Assembly: GCA_963800865.1 (NCBI GenBank)
Contig: CAWDCL010000004.1
Coordinates: 558,001-622,000, forward strand
Source: JALOKP01 sp963800865
Lineage (GTDB): Bacteria; Acidobacteriota; Polarisedimenticolia; J045
DNA length: 64,000 nt
Direction of reading: 5' to 3'
Part shown: positions 1 through 8,565 of the stretch, piece by piece
Layout: the number at the start of each line of letters is the position of its first letter
Numbering within the stretch: position 1 is the stretch's first letter
Made by a program: the position numbers and the translations under genes
Notes under the pieces: generated by a model
Seen by the model: only the letters and a program-made list of their open reading frames with translations
Told to the model about the DNA's origin: nothing
Databases searched by the model: none

Positions 1-638
1 GCATCGCGGCCGAGTTGATCGCGCAGGAGAAGGTCGTGGGGTGGTTCTCCGGGCGGATGGAGTTCGGGCCCCGGGCGCTGGGGGCGCGGAGCATCCTCGG
101 GGACGCCCGCAGCCCGGAGATGCAGTCGGTGCTGAACCTCAAGACCAAGTTCCGGGAGTCGTTCCGCCCCTTCGCGCCGTCCTGCCTCGTCGAGGACGTC
201 TCGGACTACTTCGAGATGGATGTCGAGTCGCCGTACATGCTCCTCGTCGCGCCGGTCGTCGAGAAGCGGCGCGTCGCGATGAGCGCGGAGCAGGAGGCGC
301 TGTTCGGGATCGAGAAGCTCAACGTCCCGCGCAGCGACATCCCCGCCGTCACGCACGTCGACTACTCCGCGCGGATCCAGACGGTCGACGCCCGCGACCA
401 CGCGCAGTACCACCGCCTGATCCAGGAGTTCAAGCGGCGGACCGGGTACGGGGTCATCATCAACACCTCGTTCAACGTCCGCGGCGAGCCGATCGTCTGC
501 ACGCCGCAGGACGCCTACCTGTGCTTCATGCGGACGCAGATGGACGCGCTGGTGCTGGAGGACTGCGTGCTGCTGAAGGAAGAGCAGCCGCCGCTGAAGG
601 ACGACGTCGACTGGAGATCGCAGTATGGCCTCGACTGA
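1..638 (+). CDS. carbamoyltransferase, C-terminal part (5' end outside window)
   Basis: The reading frame is open from base 3 to a TGA at 636-638, so the N-terminal part lies upstream of the window. The visible part carries EFGPRALGARSIL, the signature of the C-terminal domain of NodU/CmcH-type carbamoyltransferases, then FRESFRPFAPS and a late GYGVIINTSFNVRGEPIV block, both typical of that domain. Such enzymes move a carbamoyl group from carbamoyl phosphate to a hydroxyl of a sugar or natural product. The stop overlaps the start of the SxtJ-like gene by 14 bases, so the two are probably co-translated. The substrate cannot be told from this fragment. Confidence 0.93.
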   Translation, partial: IAAELIAQEKVVGWFSGRMEFGPRALGARSILGDARSPEMQSVLNLKTKFRESFRPFAPSCLVEDVSDYFEMDVESPYMLLVAPVVEKRRVAMSAEQEALFGIEKLNVPRSDIPAVTHVDYSARIQTVDARDHAQYHRLIQEFKRRTGYGVIINTSFNVRGEPIVCTPQDAYLCFMRTQMDALVLEDCVLLKEEQPPLKDDVDWRSQYGLD

Positions 639-1053
639 AGCGATCGGCCTGCCGGCGAGGCCGGCGACGCGCAGCGGCCGCGAGCTGCGGAAGTTCGGGC
701 TGGTGATGGCGGGAGCCTTCGGCGCGCTGGGCGGGCTGGCGGCCTGGCGGGGCCGGCCCGTGGGGCCGGTGCTGCTCGGCATCGCGGCGGTCTTCCTGCT
801 GCTCGGGCTGGCCTGGCCGCGGCTCCTCCAGCCGGTCGAGAAAGCGTGGATGGCAGTGGCGCGGGTGATGGGCGTCGTGATGACGCACGTGATCCTCACG
901 CTCTTCTACTTCCTCGTGATCACGCCGTTCGGGCTCGCGATGCGGATCGCCGGCCGCGACCCGCTCGGGCTCAAGGCGGCCCCGGCGCGCGAGTCCTTCT
1001 GGGAGGCGGTCGATCCGCAGGGATCGGCCTCCCGCCCGGACAAGCCCTATTGA
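625..1053 (+). CDS. SxtJ-like small membrane protein
   Basis: This 142-residue protein has hydrophobic stretches near residues 28-60 and a longer one near 75-105, followed by a short basic and polar tail. Size, membrane topology and position directly behind a carbamoyltransferase match the SxtJ family, named from saxitoxin clusters but common elsewhere; its biochemical role is unknown. The ATG at 625 has GGAG about 10 bases upstream and lies inside the end of the carbamoyltransferase gene. I infer that it works with that enzyme, because the gene order is conserved in other bacteria. Confidence 0.8.
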   Translation: MASTEAIGLPARPATRSGRELRKFGLVMAGAFGALGGLAAWRGRPVGPVLLGIAAVFLLLGLAWPRLLQPVEKAWMAVARVMGVVMTHVILTLFYFLVITPFGLAMRIAGRDPLGLKAAPARESFWEAVDPQGSASRPDKPY

Positions 1054-1084
1054 GCCGGAGGCGGCATCGGAGGAGAATCCGGAC

Positions 1085-1243
1085 ATGCCGGCCGTGAAGA
1101 ACCTGCGGATGATCTGGGACTTTCTCCGGGTCCGGAAGAAGTTCTGGCTGCTCCCGATCGTGGCGCTGCTCCTGCTCTTCGGGCTGCTGATCGTCCTGAC
1201 CGAGGGGTCGGCGCTCGCGCCGTTCATCTACACGCTGTTCTGA
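1085..1243 (+). CDS. DUF5989-family mini-protein
   Basis: A 52-residue open frame begins at an ATG preceded by a strong GGAGGAGAA. The product has a basic amphipathic start (NLRMIWDFLRVRKKFW) followed by one transmembrane helix (LLPIVALLLLFGLLIVL). Small proteins of this shape, classed as DUF5989, regularly follow carbamoyltransferase and SxtJ genes. The three genes here are tightly spaced on one strand and look like a single operon. The function is unknown; a membrane-anchoring or scaffold subunit for the carbamoyltransferase is an inference only. Confidence 0.82.
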   Translation: MPAVKNLRMIWDFLRVRKKFWLLPIVALLLLFGLLIVLTEGSALAPFIYTLF

Positions 1244-1292
1244 CGGGGCGGCTCCGGGGGGGATCCCGGCCGGCTCCGCGGAGGTGACTCGC

Positions 1293-1930
1293 ATGAGCAA
1301 GACGACGATCGTCCTGTCGCTGGGGGTTCTGCTGTTCGTCGCCTGCGGTCCGCGGGAGGACGCGAAGGCCACCGCCCCCGCGTCCCGCGAGCCGGCTCCT
1401 CCGCCGGCGGCGACCGCCCCGGCCCCCGCGGCCGGCTTCGATCGGACGCTGGAACTGCAGGGGGTGAAGTTCCACGTCACCTGTCCCAACGACTCGTCGC
1501 TCAACCAGGTGACGATCACGCCCACCGGCCTCGAGATCGACAACTCGGCGATGGTGCGCGAGGCCGACGGCACCGTCGTCGGCGCGGAGGTCGCCGACCT
1601 CAACGTCGACGGGTCGCCGGAACTCTACGTCTACGTCCAGTCCGCCGGCAGCGGCTCGTACGGCTCGCTCGTGGCGTTCTCGGCCAACAACAAGAAGTCC
1701 CTGAGCGACATCTCCCTGCCGCCGGTCGCCGACGATCCGAAGGCCTCGAAGGGCTACATGGGCCACGACGAGTTCGCGGTCGTCGAGGGGACGCTGGTGC
1801 AGCGCTTCCCGATCTACCGCGAGGGGGACGCGAACGCGCAGCCGAGCGGGAAGACGCGGCAGATCCAGTACAAGCTGAAGCCCGGCGAGGCGGGGTGGGT
1901 GCTCAAGTGGACAAAGTCGTCGAGTACTAG
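1293..1930 (+). CDS. PliI-like periplasmic inhibitor of i-type lysozyme, lipoprotein, 3' frameshift
   Basis: The start has GGAGGTG eight bases upstream. A lipoprotein signal ends at LLFVAC-G, so Cys19 should be acylated. After a Pro/Ala-rich linker comes the conserved PliI domain, with ADLNVDGSPELYVYVQSAG, GSYGSLVAFSANN and GYMGHDEFAVVEGTLVQRFP. PliI proteins bind and block invertebrate-type lysozymes in the periplasm. The conserved ending (LK-x-DKVVEY-stop) is present at 1902-1930 but in another frame. One base appears to be missing near 1908; without it, translation would run into the repeat element to 2168. I take 1930 as the true stop. The frameshift may be an assembly error. Confidence 0.85.
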
Positions 1931-1943
1931 CAAGCCGCGACAA

Positions 1944-2141
1944 ACCGGGGACAGCTACCGTAAGTCGGTTAGCCGCGAAGTACGGGGACAGCATGGCTCC
2001 GTATTTCTGCGTTCATGCACGCAAGTCTGTGTGCCGCGACAAGATGCAGGTGCATGCCGCACCGACGCTGGCGGCTTACCGACTTACGGTAGCTGTCCCC
2101 GGATAGACCGGCATGACCGACTTAGGGTAGCAGTCCCCGGT
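1944..2141. repeat. REP-like palindromic repeat element
   Basis: Two 30-base arms, 1947-1976 and 2071-2100, are inverted copies with a single mismatch. A third, more diverged copy of the same unit lies at 2107-2141, inverted relative to the left arm and starting the same way (ACCGGGGAC). Another GGGGACAGC occurs at 1984-1992. The pattern resembles REP/BIME units mobilised by REP-associated tyrosine transposases. No transposase is encoded here. The element fills the gap between the PliI gene and the SASA gene and touches the SASA stop codon, so it could also form a strong hairpin at both 3' ends. Confidence 0.75.
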
Positions 2142-4578
2142 CAGAACGGGCCCACCGCCACCTTGTAGAACGCCAGCACCGGCCCCGACCCGTCCGCACC
2201 GACGACCCAGGCGGCGCCCGGGTTGCGGCTGTACCCGTACGCGATCGTGGCGTTCGAGGGCAGCGAGTTCGCGAAGAGGAGCGTGATCGTGGCCCCGCTC
2301 GCCGACTGCGAGACCGGCTGCACCGGGATCGCGCCGTTGTAGGCGCGGAACAGGCCGGGGATGCCGCCCGTCACGTTCTTGTCCCAGCGCACCTCGATCT
2401 GAGTGCGCGCGCCGTTGCTGAACTTCGCCGCGACCAGCTTCGGCACCTGGACCGCCGGCTGCCCGTACGACCCGGCGCGCACCACCCGCGCCAGCCGCAC
2501 GCCCGCAGTCTTGTAGCCGTCCACGTTGAGGTGGATCGAGTCGGCGCGCGGCTGGTCGATCAGCGGGATCACGCCGGCGAGCGGATCGAGCCCCTGGCGG
2601 CGCTGCGCCTCCTGGATCGGCAGCCAGGTCTCGAAGTCCTCGGTCAGGTAGGTGGCCAGCTGGCAGTTGCCGAAGAACAGGCTCGGACTGCCCAGGTCGG
2701 AACGCAGGTTCGCGACCAGCGCGCGGAGGTCCGCCAGGTAGAGGTCGGTCCCGCGGCCGGCGTCGGACTCGCCCTGGTACCAGAGCGCGCCGCGGATCGG
2801 GTGGGCATAGCCCTGCGCCCGGACGCGCGAGATGGCCGAGCCGTAGAGCGTGCCGCGGTTGAAGGGGTCGGCCGCGTCGCGCTGCCACTGGCTGTAGAGG
2901 TTGGTGCCGCCGAGCGGGGCCGGGATGATCGCCACCGGCACGCCGACCGCCTTCTCGATCTCCTTGGCGAAGCGCAGCATCAGCGTGTGCGCGGGGGACT
3001 CCTCGCTGACCCGGTCGACCTGGTCGGTGCCGTCGTCCATCGGCTCGCGGGCGCGCTTCCAGGCGTAGTCGTTGCCGAACAGGTGCACGCGGTCGATCGG
3101 CGGCTCGGCCGGCTCGAGCGAGCCGGAGTAGCCCGACATGTTCGACTGCCCGATCGCCAGGAAGACGTCGCCGACCGCGATCTCGGTCACCGCGTCGGTG
3201 CCCAGCACCTGTCCCGGTCGCGACGTCGACGAGCCGCGCCTCGAGGTCGTAGTTGCCGTCCGGCGGGGACGGCGTCCAGCGCGAAGGACGCGGTGGCGCC
3301 CGCGGGCGCGGCCGAGAGCGGGAAGGCGTGGTCGGCCCAGTCGAAGCCCGGCAGCGCCGCTCCATTCGCGCTCTCGACGAGCCGCACTTCCAGCCGCGCC
3401 GCACCGTCCGCGCGGTACGCGACCGGCACCGGCAGCGGGGCGTGCCCGTCCGGCCCGCGCTGGAACAGCTTCCACTCGGCGAGGCCGTCGTGCGCGCGGA
3501 ACAGCGCCAGCGCCGCGGCCGGCAGCCCCTTCTCCGCGGTGACGCGCAGCAGCGGGCGCCGCCCGTCGACCAGGTCCGAGAGGCCGAGCCCGCGCCCGAA
3601 CAGGCGGTGGTCGTCCGCGATCGTGAAGACGCCGACGTTCGGGTCCCAGCCCGCGCCGTTCCAGCGGTCGAGACGCAGCGTCGACTGCGTCCCGAAGTCC
3701 TTCGCCAGCCGCAGGCGCAGGCGGCCCTGCGTGCCGAGCGACGCCTGGCCCAGCGCCGTGAACTCGCGGCCCCGCCGGACCCAGGCGTAGGCGGTACCGG
3801 TCGCGTCGACGCGGAACAGCACGCCGCCGCCGGCGTTCTCGGCGTAGCTCCCCTCGTTCCAGAGGTTGATCTCGAACTGGTCGGCCAGCGCGGTCGTGTC
3901 GAGGTAGACCGCCTGGGCCTGCTGCAGGCCGTCCTGAGGCAGGCGGTCGAAGGCGTCGACGCAGCCCTGGCCCGATCCGTCGTACGACACGGCGAGGTCG
4001 CCCGCGACGTCGCGCACCGCGAAGGTCGCGTTGACCGCGCCGTACTGCGTCATGTCGGCCGGGCGCTGGCCCGGAAGGTCACCCTCGAAGGTGTAGGTCT
4101 TCGGGTCGCAGGCGTCGCCCAGCCCATCGGCGTTCTGGTCGGCCTGCGACGGGTTGGCCGCGCCGGGACAGTTGTCCCGGTCGTCGCGCACGAGGTCGCC
4201 GTCGTCGTCGGCGCAGCGCACGGCGGGAGCGCGCGGGGTGCCGTCGGAAGCGTCGCCCAGGGCCCCCTCGCCGTCGGCGTTCCAGGCGGCGACGAGGTAG
4301 GAGAAGAGCAGTCCGGGGGTGTCGGGGTCCGCGGCCGACGGGTCGGCGGTCCGGAAGACGAGGCACGAGAGGTCGGCCCCGTCGGGGCGTGCGCCGCGGT
4401 AGAGGTCATATCGCGCGGCCCCGGCGACGGGATCCCAGCGAAGCGTGACGCGGTCGGGATCCACCCGCAGCGTCGGGCCGACCTCGGGCGGGAGCTGGGC
4501 CCGCGCGGCGGGCGCACCGAGCATGCTGGCGAGCAGGAGCGCAGCGCAAGCCGTGCGAGCCAGGCGGACCGCGACCAT
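2141..4578 (-). CDS. secreted SASA/SGNH-type acetylesterase with thrombospondin-3 repeats, two frameshifts
   Basis: Start at ATG 4578, with GGGGAGG just upstream, then a signal peptide ending near APAARA. The N-terminal third holds a fibronectin-III-like segment and a calcium-binding thrombospondin type-3 repeat (DDDGDLVRDDRDNCPGAAN). The C-terminal half is a sialate-O-acetylesterase-like (SASA) domain: catalytic Ser in AIGQSNMSG, WYQGESDAG, and the Asp-His pair in ADSIHLNVDGY. It probably removes acetyl groups from polysaccharides outside the cell. The protein (about 810 residues) is continuous only if the frame changes near 3265 and again near 3215. All parts are conserved across the shifts, which suggests sequence errors. 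It lies 63 bases downstream of the DUF4091 gene and is probably co-transcribed with it. Confidence 0.82.
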
Positions 4579-4641
4579 CGAACCTCCCCGGGGACCCATG
4601 GATATACGCCGATCCCGCGGGCGTTGGCCCAGGGAATCGCC

Positions 4642-6504
4642 TCAGGGGCGTTCCGGACCCAGCGACGCGATCGCCCCCGCGACCTCGCGGCGCGCCTCGT
4701 CGTAGCGCGCCAGCGGCCACGACTTGGGCCCGTCGATCCACTTCCCGGTGCCGCCGTCGACGCGACCGATCTCCTTGACGCGGTCGGCGATCTCGCCCCG
4801 CAGCCGGTCGAGCGTCTGCTGTGCCGCCTGCCGTGCCTCCGGCGTCCCGCGCCCCTCCGCCAGCGCCCGCTCCAGCGCCTCGAGGTACTTCAGGTCGTCG
4901 ATCCCCTCGCGCGAGGCCTCCCAGTCGCGCAGGAAGCAGCGCGACTCGCCGCACGGCGCGGAGACGGGCTCCCAGGCCCAGAACATCACGTTGTCGAGCC
5001 CCAGCTTCCAGGCCAGGAAGCCGGCCTGGTAGCGCACGCCTTCCGGCCGGTTGCCGTAGATGTTGATGTAGGTGCCGTACTGGTCGCCTGCGGCGCGCGT
5101 CCGCTCGCGCGTTTCCGGCCCGAGGTAGCGGTTGTGGTAGGAGCGGATCGACAGGTTCGGCTCGAGCCGCAGCGCCGGCTCGTCGCCGACCGGCTTGAAC
5201 CAGAGCTCGCTCTCGTCGGGCTCGGACACGGTCGGCTCGTTGCAGGTGATGAACGACGTGGCGCCGGCCTCCGCGGCGGCGCGCACCATCGCCATCGCCA
5301 GCCGGAACGAGCCCCGGGTCTGGTGCGGCTCATCCGCCAGGTAGTAGAAGAAGGGCTGCCAGCCGCGTCGCGCCGCCTCGGCGTCGAGCGCTTTCATGCC
5401 CGCCACCCAGCCCTCGAATACGAAGCGGCCGAAGCTCGTGTCGGGCGGGCCGTACGGATCCTTCGAGGGACGGTAGGGGCCCTTCCAGCGCTCGACCCCT
5501 TCGACCGGTTCGCCCCCCTCGTACAGGAACATGAACCCCGCGTTGTAGTCGAGGCCGCCGGCCGCTTTCTCCGGCACCGGAACGCCCGACATCTTCAGCC
5601 CGGCGACGGTCGAGCGGACCATGTACTGGTAGAGCATGATGCCGACCGGGTGCGAGAGGCCCAGCCCGGCCTGCCGCGCCGTTTCCACGGCGGTGATCGT
5701 CGGCGCGAAGCCGTCGTCGAAGACGAAACTCGTGCCCACGAGGCGCGGGACCGATTGCTTCGGCCAGCCCGGGTTGACGCAGATCGTGTTCATCCCGTGC
5801 GCGCGGCTGTCGGCGAAGGTGGCGGCGGAGAGCGGCCAGTTGTCGCCGTAGACCCAGAGTGCCGGCCGCGCCTCGCCGAGCCGGAAGGGGTAGACCTCGA
5901 CCTCCAGCGGCAGCGCCGCCAGTTCGGCGCCATCCGCGACCACTGCGAGCGAGCCGCGGTAGCTGCCCGCCGCCGCGTCGTCGGGGGCGCGCAGCGTGAT
6001 CCAGTAGGCGCGGGTCGTGGCCGCCGCGAGGTCGGCGCCGGCGGCCTCCTGCGGGTCGAGGAAGCCCGGGTGCCGCGGGTGCTCCTTCAACTTCGGCCAG
6101 CGCTCGCGCGGCTCGATCATCCGCACCACGCGGACATCGAACGCCGCGGCCGGAATCGTCGCGCCGCCGGGACCGGTGAGCGCGGAGGGGACGAGCCGCA
6201 GCCCACTCAGACCGTCGCGCAGGCGGAGGCCGACGCTCGCCGGCTCGTACTCCCCGGGAGTCAGGGCGAGGCGCACCGTTCCCCCCAGTTCGGCCGGAGC
6301 AGGGACGTCCTCCTCGTAGATCGGCGCCATCCAGTCGCGGGCGAAGAGCGCCACACGCGGGAGGTCCGCGTCGGACGGGCCGGGTGTGCCGCAACCGGCC
6401 GCCGGAAGGCCGAGGAGGGCGGCGAGAACGGCGCGGAGGACGACGCGTCGGAGACGGGTCGGCTCGCCGCGAACGGCAGCACCATGGGGCGAACGGGCGA
6501 TCAT
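4642..6504 (-). CDS. DUF4091 domain lipoprotein, putative glycoside hydrolase
   Basis: 620 residues from ATG 6504. A hydrophobic start ending LPAAGC-G is a lipoprotein signal, so the protein should sit in the periplasm or on the outer membrane. A beta-rich N-terminal half is followed by a TIM-barrel-like half with YYLADEPHQTR, a likely acidic active-site region, and the DUF4091 C-terminal block (YQAGFLAWKLGLDNVMFW, then EGIDDLKYLEALE). DUF4091 proteins are treated as glycoside hydrolases, but most lack a known substrate. No strong ribosome-binding site precedes 6504. It is first in a two-gene unit with the SASA esterase, suggesting joint breakdown of an acetylated polysaccharide. Confidence 0.85.
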   Translation of the reverse strand: MIARSPHGAAVRGEPTRLRRVVLRAVLAALLGLPAAGCGTPGPSDADLPRVALFARDWMAPIYEEDVPAPAELGGTVRLALTPGEYEPASVGLRLRDGLSGLRLVPSALTGPGGATIPAAAFDVRVVRMIEPRERWPKLKEHPRHPGFLDPQEAAGADLAAATTRAYWITLRAPDDAAAGSYRGSLAVVADGAELAALPLEVEVYPFRLGEARPALWVYGDNWPLSAATFADSRAHGMNTICVNPGWPKQSVPRLVGTSFVFDDGFAPTITAVETARQAGLGLSHPVGIMLYQYMVRSTVAGLKMSGVPVPEKAAGGLDYNAGFMFLYEGGEPVEGVERWKGPYRPSKDPYGPPDTSFGRFVFEGWVAGMKALDAEAARRGWQPFFYYLADEPHQTRGSFRLAMAMVRAAAEAGATSFITCNEPTVSEPDESELWFKPVGDEPALRLEPNLSIRSYHNRYLGPETRERTRAAGDQYGTYINIYGNRPEGVRYQAGFLAWKLGLDNVMFWAWEPVSAPCGESRCFLRDWEASREGIDDLKYLEALERALAEGRGTPEARQAAQQTLDRLRGEIADRVKEIGRVDGGTGKWIDGPKSWPLARYDEARREVAGAIASLGPERP

Positions 6505-6577
6505 CGTGGGTCCAGAGTGTACCGTCACGGGCGCCGAGGGGAGGGACTGCGTACATTCAGGCTCCCGCGGACCGCCC

Positions 6578-8002
6578 ATGAACGACTTCCCCGAGCGCCA
6601 CCCGTTCGCCGTGCCGGAGATCGACTGGACGGCCGCCCGCGCCCTCGTGCGCGAGCGGATCCGGCGGCAGTGGCCCGCCGTGAGCGACCGGGAACTCGGC
6701 GAGCGGACCGACGACGCGCTGGTCCGGCTGGCGCGCCGCCTGCGGGCCGACCTGTCCCCGCCGAGCGAGGAGGCGATGGCCGGCGCGGTGGCGCGCTCGC
6801 TGCTGGAGCAGCTGCGCGGCCGGCGCCGCTGGCTGGCGCTCCACGCCCTCGTCGCCGGCTCGGCCGGCCGCGCGCGAGGCGGGCCCGAGCCGCTCGGAGA
6901 CCCGCTCGAGCGCTTCCGCTTCCTGGCGCTGGCTGCAGCCGCCCGGGAGGACGCCGATCCGGGGGCGCACGAGCGCGTGCGCCTGGCGATCGAAGGCCAT
7001 CCGAAACCGCCCCTCGCGCTGCCCGAGCCGGCATCGATCGAGGGGCCGCGCTTCGCGCGCCGGTTCGCCCGGACGCTGGCGCACGACCCCGCCTTCGCTC
7101 TGCTCGTCTCCTGGGCCACCCGCGCGGCAGCCTCCGGCCCGCCGGCCGACGAGATCGCCGCGCACGCCTGGTTCGGTGCCCGCATCCTCCCGTTCCTGAC
7201 CGGCCTGCTGCGCCCGGCGGAAGACGCGCTCTTTCGCGAGTTCGGCGACCGCGACGTGCACTGCCGCTACGCCTTCGCCCCCTTCGCGGAGGGAGCGGGC
7301 GAGCCTTCGGATGTCGAGGGGCACGTCCCGCCGGCGGTCCTCGTGCGCTGGGCCGGGGCGGAGCCGGACCTCGGCCCGGCCGAATCGCACGCGGTGCGCG
7401 AGCACCTCGCGGCGTGCGGCGAGTGTCGTGATGACCTGGCGGCTCTCGGTTTCGACACCGGTTCCCTGGACTCACGCGGCGCGTCGACGCGGCGTCCACC
7501 CTGGCTGCGGCACCGGCGCGAGTGGGTGCTGACCGGATGGGCGGCGGCGGCCACCGTGGCCGCGGTCGTCCTGGGTGCGCTGCTGCTTCGCCCGGCGACG
7601 CAGACGAGTCGCCTCGCCGCGGCGGACGGGGTGGGAACGACCGGCGTCGCCGTCGCCGCGGTCGAGCCGGTGGGTGCGCCGCACGTCGTGCTGTCCGGCA
7701 CGAGGCGTGCCCCTGCGGCTCTCCCGTCGCCGGTCGCCCTCGCCGGCGGCGAGCCGCTCCTGGTGCGCCTTCCCGACGTTCCGGCGGCGGTGCAGTGGAT
7801 CGTCGTCGCGCTCGACGACGCGGCGGGCCGGCCGCTGGTTCGCGAGCGCCTGTCCGTGGCCCGGGTCAACGCCGCCTTCCAGCTCGCGATCCGGCCGGCT
7901 ACGCCCTGGAGCAGCGGCGACTACCGGCTGCGCGTGCTGGCCGCCGATGGCGAGACGCCGCTCTTCGACCGGCCGCTCACGATCCGAGCCTCGGGCGGGT
8001 GA
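6578..8002 (+). CDS. anti-sigma-factor-like membrane protein with HxxxCxxC motif
   Basis: 474 residues. The N-terminal two thirds are helical and soluble, without a domain I recognise. Around residues 275-290 is HLAACGECRDDLAAL, an HxxxCxxC motif like the zinc finger of anti-sigma factors and mycosystem-type regulators. It is followed by one membrane helix (VLTGWAAAATVAAVVLGALL) and a C-terminal beta-rich extracytoplasmic region. This layout fits a membrane-bound regulator with an outside sensor. The usual partner, an ECF sigma factor gene, is not adjacent. It is transcribed divergently from the DUF4091 gene, with 73 bases between the starts. The function is an inference from architecture. 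Confidence 0.6.
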   Translation: MNDFPERHPFAVPEIDWTAARALVRERIRRQWPAVSDRELGERTDDALVRLARRLRADLSPPSEEAMAGAVARSLLEQLRGRRRWLALHALVAGSAGRARGGPEPLGDPLERFRFLALAAAAREDADPGAHERVRLAIEGHPKPPLALPEPASIEGPRFARRFARTLAHDPAFALLVSWATRAAASGPPADEIAAHAWFGARILPFLTGLLRPAEDALFREFGDRDVHCRYAFAPFAEGAGEPSDVEGHVPPAVLVRWAGAEPDLGPAESHAVREHLAACGECRDDLAALGFDTGSLDSRGASTRRPPWLRHRREWVLTGWAAAATVAAVVLGALLLRPATQTSRLAAADGVGTTGVAVAAVEPVGAPHVVLSGTRRAPAALPSPVALAGGEPLLVRLPDVPAAVQWIVVALDDAAGRPLVRERLSVARVNAAFQLAIRPATPWSSGDYRLRVLAADGETPLFDRPLTIRASGG

Positions 8003-8024
8003 TCGCGGGGCGCGCGCCTCCGCG

Positions 8025-8450
8025 CTACGGACGCCACCATTCGATCCGCTCGACCGCCCCGTTGAAGACGTAGACCCGCACGTTGTTGCACTCGGGGTCG
8101 GAGGGGATGACGAAGAAGCCGCGCTTGGCCGGGTTGTAGCCGACGGTGAAGCCGCGCAGGATCTCGCCGTCCTTGAAATGCACGATCAACTTGCGGCCCT
8201 GGCCGCGCGCGTCGGCCAGCTCGTCCTGAATCTGACGCGCCGCGTCGCCGGCGAAGGTGCGCACGAAGAAGACCGCCTTGAGGTCGACGAGCGCGACCTT
8301 GACCGCCGGCCGGCTCTCGTCGCCGTCTTCGTGGATGTGGATCTCCGGGCGGTCGGGGTAGAAGTCGTGCGTCGTGCCCTTGAGCAGCCGCCCGTCCATG
8401 TAGCGCAGCACCACCATCCCGAGCTTGGCCGGGGCGAGCGTCTGATTCAT
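8025..8450 (-). CDS. DUF6982-like small protein
   Basis: 141 residues, from an ATG preceded by GGAGGG. The protein contains two similar halves: YMDGRLLKGTTHDFYPDRP and FKDGEILRGFTVGYNPAKRG, each a short beta motif ending in FFV. This internal repeat and wording match small proteins of unknown function common in Acidobacteriota, which I believe are classed as DUF6982. The fold may be PilZ-like or Sm-like; I cannot decide. It has no signal peptide and should be cytoplasmic. It converges with the anti-sigma-like gene (22 bases apart). Confidence 0.72.
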   Translation of the reverse strand: MNQTLAPAKLGMVVLRYMDGRLLKGTTHDFYPDRPEIHIHEDGDESRPAVKVALVDLKAVFFVRTFAGDAARQIQDELADARGQGRKLIVHFKDGEILRGFTVGYNPAKRGFFVIPSDPECNNVRVYVFNGAVERIEWWRP

Positions 8451-8473
8451 GGCCGCCCTCCTCCCGGAAGAAT

Positions 8474-8522
8474 GTAGGGGCTCGGCCTCCGTGCCGGCCC
8501 GTCCGGCCTCCGTGCCGGCCCG
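8474..8522. repeat. dispersed repeat copy with tandem duplication
   Basis: Bases 8474-8501 match, with one added base difference, the 28-base unit found as an inverted pair at 22149-22223. The 21-base second half is repeated directly at 8502-8522. It lies upstream of the DUF6982-like gene and downstream of the GT39-like gene. Confidence 0.65.
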
Positions 8523-8565
8523 TCCGGCGAGGGGCGGCCCGCATAACGCCCGCCGCCCGCGGGTT

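Noticed and set aside
1931..2168. C-terminal extension of the PliI frame
   Set aside because: It is encoded by the palindromic repeat element and follows a frameshift; the family's normal end is at 1930.
3253..7431. A 1,392-codon + strand frame
   Set aside because: It is antisense to the SASA and DUF4091 genes, which carry recognisable domains; its own composition is that of a shadow frame.
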